In this document: one piece after another, positions 37,807 through 45,737 of the stretch
Numbering within the stretch: the stretch's first letter is position 1
Layout of the letters: every line of letters starts with the position of its first letter
Assembly: GCF_914271485.1 (NCBI RefSeq)
Contig: NZ_CAJZAG010000001.1
Location: forward strand, 372,001-436,000
Source: Cupriavidus pampae
GTDB lineage: Bacteria; Pseudomonadota; Gammaproteobacteria; Burkholderiales; Burkholderiaceae
DNA length: 64,000 bases
Reading direction: 5' to 3'
Translations under genes and position numbers: made by a program
Notes under the pieces: generated by a model
The model's input: the letters and a program-made list of their open reading frames with translations, nothing else
What the model was told of the DNA's origin: nothing
Databases searched by the model: none

Positions 37807-38910
37807 TCAGGCAATCCGATAATCGCGGATCACCTCGGGTATCGGCTCGAGACCAAGGCCCGGACCTTGCGGTACGTCAATGGCACCCTGCCGCGGCAGG
37901 ATCGCGTCGCCGTACAGTTGCGCTTCCATGTCGAAGTAGCGCCATTCGACGATGGCATTGCGGCCACCCAATGCGGCGCTGGCATGCACGCTCGCGAGTA
38001 GCCCGGGGCCGTCGTAGAACGTGTGCACCATGACTGTGGTGTTGTGGGCCGCGGCCAGCGCATAGATCTTGCGCAGCTCGGTGATGCCACCCATCTTCGC
38101 GGGGCTCGGCTGGACGAAGTCGACCGCGCCCGCCGCCAGCAGATGCTGGAAGTCCATCAACGTCGAGGCGTTCTCGCCGGCCGCGACCGGGATGCCGCCG
38201 TCGCGCCGTACCTGCGCGAGGCCCGCGTAATTCTCGGGCGGCCACACCGGCTCTTCGAGCCAGCGCAGGTTGTAAGGGCGCAGCTTCTCCGCCATGTCCA
38301 ATGCCTCGCGCACGGACCACGGCGCATTGACGTCGAGCGTGATCTCGATATCGTCACCGGCCGCTTCCCGCGCGGCGCGCACCGCGGGCACTTCGATCTC
38401 GTGCAGCTTCAGATGGCGGAATCCGTCGCGGATCGCGCGCTGCACGTTGATGCGCACGAGCTCGGGATCCGTGTAGCGGCTCAGGCTTGCGTAAGCACGC
38501 AGCGAGGTGGCGTCGGTGCCGCCGAGCAGCTGATGCACAGGCTGGCCGGCCGACTTGCCCGCGATATCCCACAGCGCGATATCGATCGCGGACAGGCTGT
38601 GCAGGAACGCGCCGCTGCGGCCGAATACGTGGAACTTCTTCTGCATCTCGACCATGATCCGCTCGATCTGGGTGGCATCGCGGCCAACCAATTCGGGCTT
38701 GAGGATGGTGTCGATAACGATGCGCGCCGGGGCCACCGTATGGAAGCCGAACGTTTCGCCCCAGCCGACCAGACCGGTATCGGTGGTCACCTTGACCACC
38801 AGCGAATCGGCGGTCTGCAGGCCGCGCTTGCCCCACACGGCGTCGTCCGACTTGCCGCCCGCGCTGAACGGAATGCGTAGAGGGATGGTTTCGATGTCTG
38901 CGATGTTCAT
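37807..38910 (-). CDS. Mandelate racemase/muconate lactonising enzyme family protein
   Basis: A 367-residue enolase-superfamily enzyme. The capping domain begins IPLRIPFSAGG, and the barrel has the metal ligands Asp (TLDVNAPW), Glu (RWLEEPVWP) and Glu (AAGENAS), a Lys-x-His motif (HLKLHEIE) where the usual base motif is Lys-x-Lys, and a late His (VMVHTFYDGPG). Probably a dehydratase, racemase or cycloisomerase acting on a carboxylate; the substrate cannot be assigned. It forms an operon with the downstream AEC transporter. CAGGAGAACG precedes the start. Confidence 0.85.
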   Translation of the reverse strand: MNIADIETIPLRIPFSAGGKSDDAVWGKRGLQTADSLVVKVTTDTGLVGWGETFGFHTVAPARIVIDTILKPELVGRDATQIERIMVEMQKKFHVFGRSGAFLHSLSAIDIALWDIAGKSAGQPVHQLLGGTDATSLRAYASLSRYTDPELVRINVQRAIRDGFRHLKLHEIEVPAVRAAREAAGDDIEITLDVNAPWSVREALDMAEKLRPYNLRWLEEPVWPPENYAGLAQVRRDGGIPVAAGENASTLMDFQHLLAAGAVDFVQPSPAKMGGITELRKIYALAAAHNTTVMVHTFYDGPGLLASVHASAALGGRNAIVEWRYFDMEAQLYGDAILPRQGAIDVPQGPGLGLEPIPEVIRDYRIA

Positions 38911-39025
38911 GATCTCGTTCTCCTGATGTCCGGTGGCCCATGGCCGGGCCGCTGCTTGACGTCCAATTTAGGCGGGGACGCCCTGGCTTTGCAGGGGACA
39001 TAGGACGAATGAGAATTGCACGATA

Positions 39026-39069
39026 GGAACAAGTGCGGCGGAATCAAGCCCCGCGACTTGTTCCGCCGC
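39026..39069. promoter_or_regulatory. Overlapping, mutually exclusive inverted repeats
   Basis: GGAACAAG (39026-39033) pairs with CTTGTTCC (39057-39064), and GCGGCGGA (39035-39042) pairs with TCCGCCGC (39062-39069). The right arms overlap, so only one hairpin can form at a time. It lies in the divergent region between the enolase-superfamily gene and the cupin gene. Operator or leader structure; no gene is present in 38911-39171. Confidence 0.4.
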
Positions 39070-39171
39070 GTATCAATTCATGTTCTGCCGCATCCATTTA
39101 TCCGCGCGGTCGCCGTACCTATAGTTCGAGCCACACGGAACCGATGCGAAAGCATCTCGAGAGGCACGATC

Positions 39172-39669
39172 ATGAACAGCATGGCATTGCGAATTGGAAT
39201 GTGGGCCGGACTGATGGCCGGACTTGTCGGGGCGATCCCCAGTCACGCGCACGCGGCGGGTTTGTCGCCGAAGCAGAACGGCGCGATCCGGCAGGAAGAT
39301 ATCAAGTGGTCGTCGTTTCCGGCGTTCCCGAAACGGGCTCAGCTATCCGTGCTGGTGGGCGACCCCACGCAGGCCGGGCCCTATGTCGTACGCGTCAGCG
39401 TGCCGGCCGGTGTGAAGCTCATGCCGCATGTGCATCCGGAAGACCGCATCTACACCGTGATCTCGGGCGTCTTCTATATCGGCCTCGGCGACGAGTTCGA
39501 TCCGCAGAAGCTGGTCGCTTACGGCCCCGGCAGTGTAATCGTGCTGCCGGGCGGCACGCCACATTTCCACTGGGCACGCTCGGGCGGCTATGTGACGCAG
39601 GTCACCGGCTATGGCCCGCTGGGCATCGACTACGTGCATGCCGACGACGATCCCCGTAATCAACATTAA
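39172..39669 (+). CDS. Secreted small cupin protein
   Basis: A 165-residue protein with a signal peptide (MALRIGMWAGLMAGLVG... cleaved near AHA-AG) and a single cupin barrel: motif 1 LMPHVHPEDRIYTVISG, motif 2 LPGGTPHFHW. It probably binds a metal in the periplasm; the function is unknown. ATG 39172 follows GAGAGGCACGATC and fits the signal peptide; the frame extends upstream without support. A DsbA-like gene starts 15 bases after its stop, likely the same transcript. Confidence 0.82.
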   Translation: MNSMALRIGMWAGLMAGLVGAIPSHAHAAGLSPKQNGAIRQEDIKWSSFPAFPKRAQLSVLVGDPTQAGPYVVRVSVPAGVKLMPHVHPEDRIYTVISGVFYIGLGDEFDPQKLVAYGPGSVIVLPGGTPHFHWARSGGYVTQVTGYGPLGIDYVHADDDPRNQH

Positions 39670-39684
39670 TCGCAAAGCAGGACT

Positions 39685-40353
39685 ATGGAACTCGAACTGA
39701 TCTACATCGGCGACCCGATGTGCTCGTGGTGCTACGGCTTCGGCAAGGAGATGACGGCACTGCGCGCGGCACTGAGCGAGCGCTATCCCGAGATGCCCCT
39801 GCGCATTCTGGTTGGCGGCATCCGCGCCGGTGCCACCGATGTGCTGGACGACGCGGGCAAGCGTTTTCGGCTTCAACACTGGGCGCGCGTGGAGCAGGCC
39901 AGCGGCCTGCCGTTCAATCGCGAGGCGTTTCTGGCGCGCACCGGCTTTGTCTATGACACCGAGCCGATCTGCCGCGCGGTGGTCACCGCGCGTGGGTTGG
40001 TGCCCGACGCGGATCTGCTGAGCGTGTTCCGCGCGCTCCAGCATGCGTTCTACGTCGATGGACTCGATACGACCGACGGCAAGGTGCTGGCCGGGGTGGC
40101 GACGCAGGCGTTGGCGCGGCAGGGCCGTGACGTGACGGCCGAGGCGTTCCTCGCCGCGTGGAACAGCCAGGCCGTGATCGACGAGACCGCGCAGGATTTC
40201 CGCACGGTGCGCCAGTGGGGCGTCAACAGTTTCCCTGTGGTCGTGCTGCGCGCGGGCGACAACCTCTATCAGGTTGCCGCGGGCTATACGCCGGCCGATG
40301 CACTGGCCAATCAGTTCGAGCAGGTCCTGAAAGGCGCGCGCGCCGGCGCCTGA
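39685..40353 (+). CDS. DsbA-family thioredoxin-fold oxidoreductase
   Basis: A 222-residue cytoplasmic thioredoxin-like protein with the redox motif CSWC in DPMCSWCYGFGKEM, a helical insertion, and the cis-Pro loop VNSFPVVVL. It resembles the FrnE/HCCA-isomerase branch of the DsbA family; the redox pair argues for a disulfide role. There is no signal peptide. Follows the secreted cupin gene by 15 bases. Confidence 0.85.
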   Translation: MELELIYIGDPMCSWCYGFGKEMTALRAALSERYPEMPLRILVGGIRAGATDVLDDAGKRFRLQHWARVEQASGLPFNREAFLARTGFVYDTEPICRAVVTARGLVPDADLLSVFRALQHAFYVDGLDTTDGKVLAGVATQALARQGRDVTAEAFLAAWNSQAVIDETAQDFRTVRQWGVNSFPVVVLRAGDNLYQVAAGYTPADALANQFEQVLKGARAGA

Positions 40354-40472
40354 CGGTTGTATCCGGGCCCGGCCGCCGATCTTGCAGCCGGGTCGCATAA
40401 CGCTTTCGCGTTTTGCCGCATGATCTTTCCGTATGGAACGAAATATGATGTGATTGGCCGCTGTTTTGCCTG

Positions 40473-40509
40473 ATCGCCTTGCGTAATTGCCTTTCAAAAT
40501 CGCCTTGCG
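40473..40509 (+). promoter_or_regulatory. 11-bp direct repeat upstream of aldo/keto reductase
   Basis: ATCGCCTTGCG occurs exactly at 40473-40483 and 40499-40509, centre spacing 26 bp, 50-90 bases before the reductase start. Possible regulator half-sites. Confidence 0.4.
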
Positions 40510-40560
40510 AAAATGCACTGCGGCGTTCCCTCGGACGATTTCGACTGTTTGGAGAGCGTA

Positions 40561-41541
40561 ATGAAATACCGCAAGCTTGGCAGGACCGGGCTCGACGTTT
40601 CCGCCCTGTGCCTCGGCTGCATGACCTATGGCGTGCCCGAGCGCGGCACGCATCTGTGGACGCTGAATGAAGAGCAAAGCCGCCCGCTGATCCGCCAGGC
40701 CGTGGAGGCGGGTATCAATTTCTTCGATACCGCCAATGTGTATTCGGACGGCACCTCGGAGGAAATCGTCGGCCGCGCGCTCAAGGACTTCACGCGCCGC
40801 GACGAGGTGGTCATCGCCACCAAGGTCAACGGACGCATGCACAAGGGGCCGAATGGGGCCGGGCTGAGCCGCAAGGCGATCCTGCAGGAAGCCGACAACT
40901 CGCTGCGCCGCCTTGGCGTCGATTACATCGACCTGTACCAGATTCACCGCTTCGACTACGCGGTGCCGATCGAGGAAACGCTGGAAGCGCTGCACGACCT
41001 CGTCAAGGCCGGCAAGGTACGCTACATCGGCGCGTCGTCGATGTTCGCATGGCAGTTCGCGACGATGCTGCATGTGGCCAAGGCCAACGGCTGGACGCGC
41101 TTCTCGACCATGCAGAACTACGTGAACCTGCTGTACCGCGAGGAAGAGCGCGAAATGCTGCCGCTGTGTCAGGCGGAAGGCATCGGCGTAATCCCATGGA
41201 GCCCCCTCGCGCGCGGCCGCCTGACCCGCCCGTGGGACGAACAGACCAGCCGCGCCGAGACCGACGAGTTCGGCAAGACCCTCTACGCCGAAACCGCTGA
41301 CGCCGACCGCAAGGTCGTGGAAGCGGTAGCCCAGGTCGCCAAGACCCGCGGCGTACCTCCGGCGCAGGTAGCACTGGCATGGGTACTGGCCAAGAACGTG
41401 ATCTCCGCCCCCATCATCGGCGCCTCCCGTCCCGGCCACCTGACCGACGCCGTCGCCGCATTAGAGCTGACCCTGACCACTGAGGAAATTGCCAAGCTGG
41501 AAGCCCCATACGTCCCGCACGCGGTCGTGGGTTTCTCCTGA
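40561..41541 (+). CDS. Aldo/keto reductase (YajO-like)
   Basis: A 326-residue reductase beginning MKYRKLGRTGLDVSALCLG. Tetrad residues: Asp and Tyr in FFDTANVYSDG, Lys in IATKVNGR, His in YQIHRFDYAV. NADP-binding segment IPWSPLARGRLTRP; the C-terminus has SAPIIGASRPGHL. It belongs with YajO and the yeast aryl-alcohol dehydrogenase-like group, whose physiological substrate is unsettled. ATG 40561 has GGAGAGCGTA in front; the frame opens at 40513. Ends at a repeat-rich convergent junction. Confidence 0.88.
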   Translation: MKYRKLGRTGLDVSALCLGCMTYGVPERGTHLWTLNEEQSRPLIRQAVEAGINFFDTANVYSDGTSEEIVGRALKDFTRRDEVVIATKVNGRMHKGPNGAGLSRKAILQEADNSLRRLGVDYIDLYQIHRFDYAVPIEETLEALHDLVKAGKVRYIGASSMFAWQFATMLHVAKANGWTRFSTMQNYVNLLYREEEREMLPLCQAEGIGVIPWSPLARGRLTRPWDEQTSRAETDEFGKTLYAETADADRKVVEAVAQVAKTRGVPPAQVALAWVLAKNVISAPIIGASRPGHLTDAVAALELTLTTEEIAKLEAPYVPHAVVGFS

Positions 41542-41576
41542 CGCGCATCAACGCGCCGAGCCGTTAGCTTCTCGGA

Positions 41577-41798
41577 CGCATCAACCGCCAACGGTTTGCT
41601 CGCCCTGCGGGGAGAGCGCCGGCGCATCAACCGCCAACGGTTTGCTCTCCCAGCGGGAGAGCGCCGGCGCATCAATCGCCAATGGTTTGCTCCCCTCTCC
41701 CCAGCGGGGAGAGGGGCCGGGGGAGAGGGGAGATAACAACTTTCCTATTGTGTTCTCCCCTCTCCCCCGGGGAGAGGGGCCGGGGGTGAGGGCACACG
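41577..41798. repeat. Palindromic repeat region between convergent genes (locus A)
   Basis: Three units of about 45 bp each begin CGCATCAACCGCCAACGG (41577, 41623, 41668). Then come two strong hairpins, CCCCTCTCCCC/GGGGAGAGGGG at 41692-41716 and again at 41757-41779. The last 55 bases (41744-41798) match 49301-49355 at 52 of 55 positions. It lies between convergent genes and may act as a two-way terminator or REP-like element. Confidence 0.85.
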
Positions 41799-41807
41799 AC
41801 GCCTCAA

Positions 41808-43118
41808 TCAAACCACCGCCTGCCAAATCAGCAAAATATTCAAACCAACAATCAACACCGCCGCCGCCGAAGCCCCCACCAACACCCCACGCTTCAACGC
41901 AAACTCCCCCATCACCGCGCGCCGCGAGCCCAACACCAAAAGCGCCACCATCGGCAACGGCAACGCCATACTCAACACCACCTGACTCGCAATCATCGCC
42001 TTGGTGACATTGCACCCCAGCGCCACAATCGCAAACGCCGGCGCGATCGTAACAATCCGCCGCACAGCCAGCGGAATCCGCACCCGCACAAAACCCTGCA
42101 TGATGATCTGCCCAGCCATCGTGCCAACGACCGAACTAGACACCCCCGAAGCCAGCAATCCAACCAGAAAAATCACCGCCGCCCCACCACCAAGAATAGG
42201 AATCAACGTGTGATACGCCACGCCGATATCGTCAATCGCCGGCGCGGTCTTGTGAAACACCGTAGCCGCCATCACCACCATCGCCATATTCACCAGCGCC
42301 GCAGCCCCCAACGCCAACACCACCTCGCGATTGGAAAACGCAATCAGCCGCCGCCGCTCGCCGACGTTAGCCGTCACCGCACGGTTTTGCGTCAGCCCCG
42401 AGTGAAGATAGAGCGTATGCGGCATGATCGTCGCGCCAACAATGCCCACTGCAAGCATCAACGCATCCTTGTCCCGCAAATGCGGCACCACCGAATGCAC
42501 AGCCACCGCCGCCCAGTCCGGCGGCGCAATCATCAACTCGCACACGTAAGTGGCACCAATCACGGTAACCAATAGCGCAATCGCAATCTCGAGCGGCCGA
42601 AACCCCCGCGACTCCAGCGCCAGCAGCCCCCATGTCACCACAGCAACGATGCCCATCGCCGCCAGCATCGGCAGATGGCACAACAGCGAAAGCGCAAGCG
42701 CACCACCGAGAAACTCTGCAAGGTCCGTGGCGATCGCCGCGATCTCCGACGCGACCCACATCGCCAGCGATACCTGCCGCGGGAAGTGTTCACGACACAG
42801 CTCCGCGAGATTGGCCCCGGTGACAATGCCCACCTGCGCCGACAGCGCCTGAAAGAACATCGCAATCAGGCTCGACAACAGCACCACCCACAGCAGCTCG
42901 TAGCCATAGCGCGAGCCCGCCTCGATATTGGTGGCAAAGTTGCCGGGATCCATATACCCGACCGAAGCGATCAACGCCGGGCCGACAAACGGCAGAAACG
43001 CGCGCAACCCATTGCGACGCCCCTCGAGCGCCGCGCGCATCGAGCGCGACGTTCTTTCGGTGATAGAGAGCGGGGCGGCCTGCCCCAGGCTGGTACTGGT
43101 CGTCGTCATCGGTGGCAC
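41808..43118 (-). CDS. mntH: NRAMP-family Mn(II)/Fe(II) proton symporter
   Basis: A 436-residue inner-membrane transporter with eleven predicted helices. The metal-site motifs are ASVGYMDPGNFATNI (Asp-Pro-Gly-Asn in TM1) and GATIMPHTLYLHS (Met-Pro-His in TM6). Known members import Mn(II). The start is GTG 43118 behind GGGGAAC or ATG 43109; not resolved. It lies 151 bases downstream of the Mn-type oxalate decarboxylase gene on the same strand, across a 14-bp tandem repeat, which suggests a supply role for that enzyme (inference). Confidence 0.93.
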   Translation of the reverse strand: MPPMTTTSTSLGQAAPLSITERTSRSMRAALEGRRNGLRAFLPFVGPALIASVGYMDPGNFATNIEAGSRYGYELLWVVLLSSLIAMFFQALSAQVGIVTGANLAELCREHFPRQVSLAMWVASEIAAIATDLAEFLGGALALSLLCHLPMLAAMGIVAVVTWGLLALESRGFRPLEIAIALLVTVIGATYVCELMIAPPDWAAVAVHSVVPHLRDKDALMLAVGIVGATIMPHTLYLHSGLTQNRAVTANVGERRRLIAFSNREVVLALGAAALVNMAMVVMAATVFHKTAPAIDDIGVAYHTLIPILGGGAAVIFLVGLLASGVSSSVVGTMAGQIIMQGFVRVRIPLAVRRIVTIAPAFAIVALGCNVTKAMIASQVVLSMALPLPMVALLVLGSRRAVMGEFALKRGVLVGASAAAVLIVGLNILLIWQAVV

Positions 43119-43210
43119 GGCATGTTCCCCCTGTCATGTGTGGCGCCTGCTTCTGCTTATGTGCGAACGGCGGCGACCCTTGCGAGAAAGATCGCCGCCG
43201 TCCGTGGTGA

Positions 43211-43266
43211 TACGTACAAGCCAGTACGTACAAGCCAGTACGTACAAGCCAGTACGTACAAGCGAT
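43211..43266. repeat. 14-bp tandem repeat, four units
   Basis: TACGTACAAGCCAG repeats at 43211, 43225, 43239 and 43253 (last unit TACGTACAAGCGAT). Each unit starts with the palindrome TACGTA, giving a palindrome every 14 bp. It lies between oxalate decarboxylase and mntH. Too short and without spacers for CRISPR. Either a regulatory array or a slippage-prone repeat. Confidence 0.85.
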
Positions 43267-43269
43267 AGC

Positions 43270-44523
43270 TCACTCGGGCATGATGTCCGGGCGGCTGGTT
43301 GGGAACTGCGCCAGCGTCGCGGCATCGATGTTCAGCGTCTGCATGACCATCTCCGGCGGCGTATGTGCAAGCCAGTCGGACAGGCCCACTTCGGCGAAGT
43401 GATCGGCCTTGAACACCTCGACCATGATCAGGTCCGTATTGCCCACGTTCTGCACGTAGTGGCCCAACCCCTTCTTCACATAGCCGATATCGCCTGCGTT
43501 GAAATCGGCGGTCATCGCCTTGGGGCCGGTGTCGAATACGGTCATGCGACCCTTGCCCTTGATGTAGTACTGCCATTCATCCGCATTCGGGTGCCAGTGC
43601 AGTTCGCGCAGACCACCGGGCTTCACCGTGACCAGCGCGGCGGCAACGTTCTGCGAGATCTTGAAATTGCGGCTGTCGGCGATCTGCACCTGCCCACCGC
43701 GCGTCTTCTTCACGGGTACGGAATCGGACAGCGAGAACACCACCGGCAGCGCCGGCGGGCCCTTCTTCGAGGCAGAGGCGCGTTGCGCGGCGGCCAGCGG
43801 ACCCGGCTCCTTGCCCTGGAAGATCCACAGATTATCGACGGGGATATTCTTGAACGCTTCCACCGGCACGCCAAAGTTGGCGGCCAGCACATCGGGCGGC
43901 GTATGCGCGATCCAGTCGGTCAGCAGCAGCGTGTTGAACTCGGACGCCATACCGTTATCGAACGCGATCAGAAACTCCGCGCCCGTGGTGCCAGCACCCT
44001 GCAGCGAGTGCGGCAGGCCCGGCGGGAAATACCAGAGGTCACCGGCCTTCACGTCCTGCACCGACGGACGGCCTTCTTCATCGAGCGTGGTAATGCGGCA
44101 CTTGCCGTCGAGCATGATCGCCCACTCGGCCTGCTGGTGCCAGTGCATCTCGCGAATGCCACCAGCGGTCAGGCGCATATTCACGCCCGAGATATCTTTC
44201 GAGATCGCAAAGTCCTCCTGCGTGACCTCGCGCGCCCAGCCACCGTCCTGAATACGCTTGTGCGCATTGTTGAACGAGGCCCAGAACAGCGCCATGCCGT
44301 TGACGTCGGTCGGCGGCGCATTCTGGAACGAAGGGAACTGTTCTTCGAGCGCGGGGCTGTGCGGACCCGGATCGGTCAGGCCCTGCTTGTTGCGTGCATT
44401 GATCGCGCCTTCGGGCGGGCGGTCGGGATTGCCGAAGGAGGCCGCGTGCGCGGTGGCGGCTGCGGCGGCGAATGCGGTGGTCGCAGCGCCGATCATTACC
44501 TTGCGTCTGTTCAGATCAGTCAT
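43270..44523 (-). CDS. oxdC: Bicupin oxalate decarboxylase, Tat-exported
   Basis: A 417-residue two-cupin enzyme. It has a twin-arginine leader (LNRRKVMIGAATTAFAAAAA) and metal sites HWHQQAEW plus GLPHSL in cupin 1 and HWHPNADEW plus GLGHYV in cupin 2. The active-site lid region of domain 1 reads ASEFNTLLLTDWIAHTPP; the Glu needed for decarboxylation in Bacillus OxdC (lid SENS) is kept. Known members use Mn to turn oxalate into formate and CO2. ATG 44523 is preferred since it gives the Tat motif at the N-terminus; the frame opens at 44604. Periplasmic enzyme, upstream of the Mn importer. Confidence 0.88.
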   Translation of the reverse strand: MTDLNRRKVMIGAATTAFAAAAATAHAASFGNPDRPPEGAINARNKQGLTDPGPHSPALEEQFPSFQNAPPTDVNGMALFWASFNNAHKRIQDGGWAREVTQEDFAISKDISGVNMRLTAGGIREMHWHQQAEWAIMLDGKCRITTLDEEGRPSVQDVKAGDLWYFPPGLPHSLQGAGTTGAEFLIAFDNGMASEFNTLLLTDWIAHTPPDVLAANFGVPVEAFKNIPVDNLWIFQGKEPGPLAAAQRASASKKGPPALPVVFSLSDSVPVKKTRGGQVQIADSRNFKISQNVAAALVTVKPGGLRELHWHPNADEWQYYIKGKGRMTVFDTGPKAMTADFNAGDIGYVKKGLGHYVQNVGNTDLIMVEVFKADHFAEVGLSDWLAHTPPEMVMQTLNIDAATLAQFPTSRPDIMPE

Positions 44524-44546
44524 GTTGTTCTCGCTGGAGGAGGGAT

Positions 44547-44586
44547 GAATTCGGACTCTTATCGGCAGTGATGAAGAGTTGAATTC
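44547..44586. promoter_or_regulatory. Dyad upstream of oxalate decarboxylase
   Basis: GAATTC with ACTCTT (44547-44560) is mirrored by AAGAGT with GAATTC (44574-44586), a nearly symmetric element with a 13-base centre, 24-63 bases before the oxalate decarboxylase ATG. Candidate operator; the upstream LysR gene on the same strand could be its regulator. Confidence 0.45.
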
Positions 44587-44724
44587 AGTATTGGCGCGAG
44601 GCACTTTCGTCCGACTGACCGAACAATTACAAAACCGTCACTATGTGGCGCGCACTGAAAAGCTTTACGTGAATGCGGAAAAAAGCGGGCGACAATGCCC
44701 CTTCAGGTATCACTCGGGTATCTG

Positions 44725-45612
44725 TCAGGTAGCGATGTAACTCACCGCCACCTTGCGCAGCAGTGCACCAAACGCCGTTTCCAGCGGCGAGCGCGCGCGG
44801 TCATTGCTGTAGATCAGCCCCGTCGTGCGTGTCGGCCGCGGGCTTTCGAGCGGCACCGTCTTCAGCGGCGAGTCCGGCGTGAGCGCATAACGCGACAGGA
44901 TGGTCGGCGCGCCGGTCTGGCGCACGAGGTTCAGCAATGATGGAATCGTGCCGGACTCGATGATCACGTTCGGTATCGTCCCCGCGGAGATCAACGCATC
45001 GTCGATGATTTGCCGCGTCTTGTAGCGCGTGGACAGCATCACCATGTCGCGGCCATGCAGCTCGATCATGCGCACGCGCTTGCGCCGCGCCAGCGCATGA
45101 TCGGCCGGCAGAAACAGCACGAGCTCTTCGTCGCACAGCGGCTCGAACACCATGTCGTGCGCATCGGTGGGCTGATACGCGATGGCCAGGTCGATCTCGT
45201 CCGCGCGCAGCGCGCGAGTCATATCGGCGAGCGTCAGTTCCTCGATGGTCACGCGCACGTTCTCGTGCTGCTGCCGGAACAGCAATACCGTGCGCGGCAC
45301 GATCGCGAGGTTGAACGTCTGCGACGTGGCAATGCGCAGATGTCCCGACAACGTGGCCGAGGCCTTCAGCAGCGCGGTACCGCTATCGAGCGTCTTCAGC
45401 GCCTCGATCACCCTCGGCAGAAACAGCATGCCCGCGGCGGTCAGGCTCACGCGCCGTTCGGTCCGTTCGAACAGCGCCATATCCAGTTCGTTCTCGAGTT
45501 GCTTGATCTGATGCGACAACGTCGGTTGCGTAACGTGAACCTGCGCGGCAGCCGCCGTGAAGTTCAGCCGCTCGGCGAGCGCGACGAAGTACCGCAGATG
45601 CCTCAGTTCCAT
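44725..45612 (-). CDS. LysR-family transcriptional regulator (CynR/CatM-like)
   Basis: A 295-residue LTTR: helix-turn-helix MELRHLRYFVALAERLNFTAAAAQVHVTQPTLSHQIKQLE and a ligand-binding domain (LRIATSQTFNLAIVPRTV; DLAIAYQPTD; LVLFLPADHALA). It diverges from the citryl-CoA-lyase-like operon and a LysR-type box lies between them, so it probably activates that operon in response to its substrate. It also lies upstream of the oxalate decarboxylase gene on the same strand. Confidence 0.92.
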   Translation of the reverse strand: MELRHLRYFVALAERLNFTAAAAQVHVTQPTLSHQIKQLENELDMALFERTERRVSLTAAGMLFLPRVIEALKTLDSGTALLKASATLSGHLRIATSQTFNLAIVPRTVLLFRQQHENVRVTIEELTLADMTRALRADEIDLAIAYQPTDAHDMVFEPLCDEELVLFLPADHALARRKRVRMIELHGRDMVMLSTRYKTRQIIDDALISAGTIPNVIIESGTIPSLLNLVRQTGAPTILSRYALTPDSPLKTVPLESPRPTRTTGLIYSNDRARSPLETAFGALLRKVAVSYIAT

Positions 45613-45661
45613 GGTGGCTCCGGCTTGGTTTGGTTCTGGTTTGGCTATAGATCGTGTCGAT

Positions 45662-45680
45662 GATTAACATACAAATAATC
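45662..45680. promoter_or_regulatory. LysR-type box between divergent regulator and lyase operon
   Basis: GATTAACATACAAATAATC has 5-bp arms GATTA/TAATC and the T-N11-A core of LTTR sites. It lies 50 bases from the LysR start and 58 from the lyase start in a locally AT-rich stretch. Confidence 0.6.
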
Positions 45681-45737
45681 TACTTTGTCAATTCTGGTGG
45701 GCTCCTTAGAATCCGTTCAAACAAGACAGGAGGAGAC

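Noticed and set aside
41577..41692. CRISPR-like 45-bp repeats at the convergent junction
   Set aside because: Only three imperfect units without unique spacers; better explained as a dispersed palindromic repeat.
43211..43266. CRISPR-like array
   Set aside because: Unit is 14 bp with no variable spacers and no cas genes in the window.
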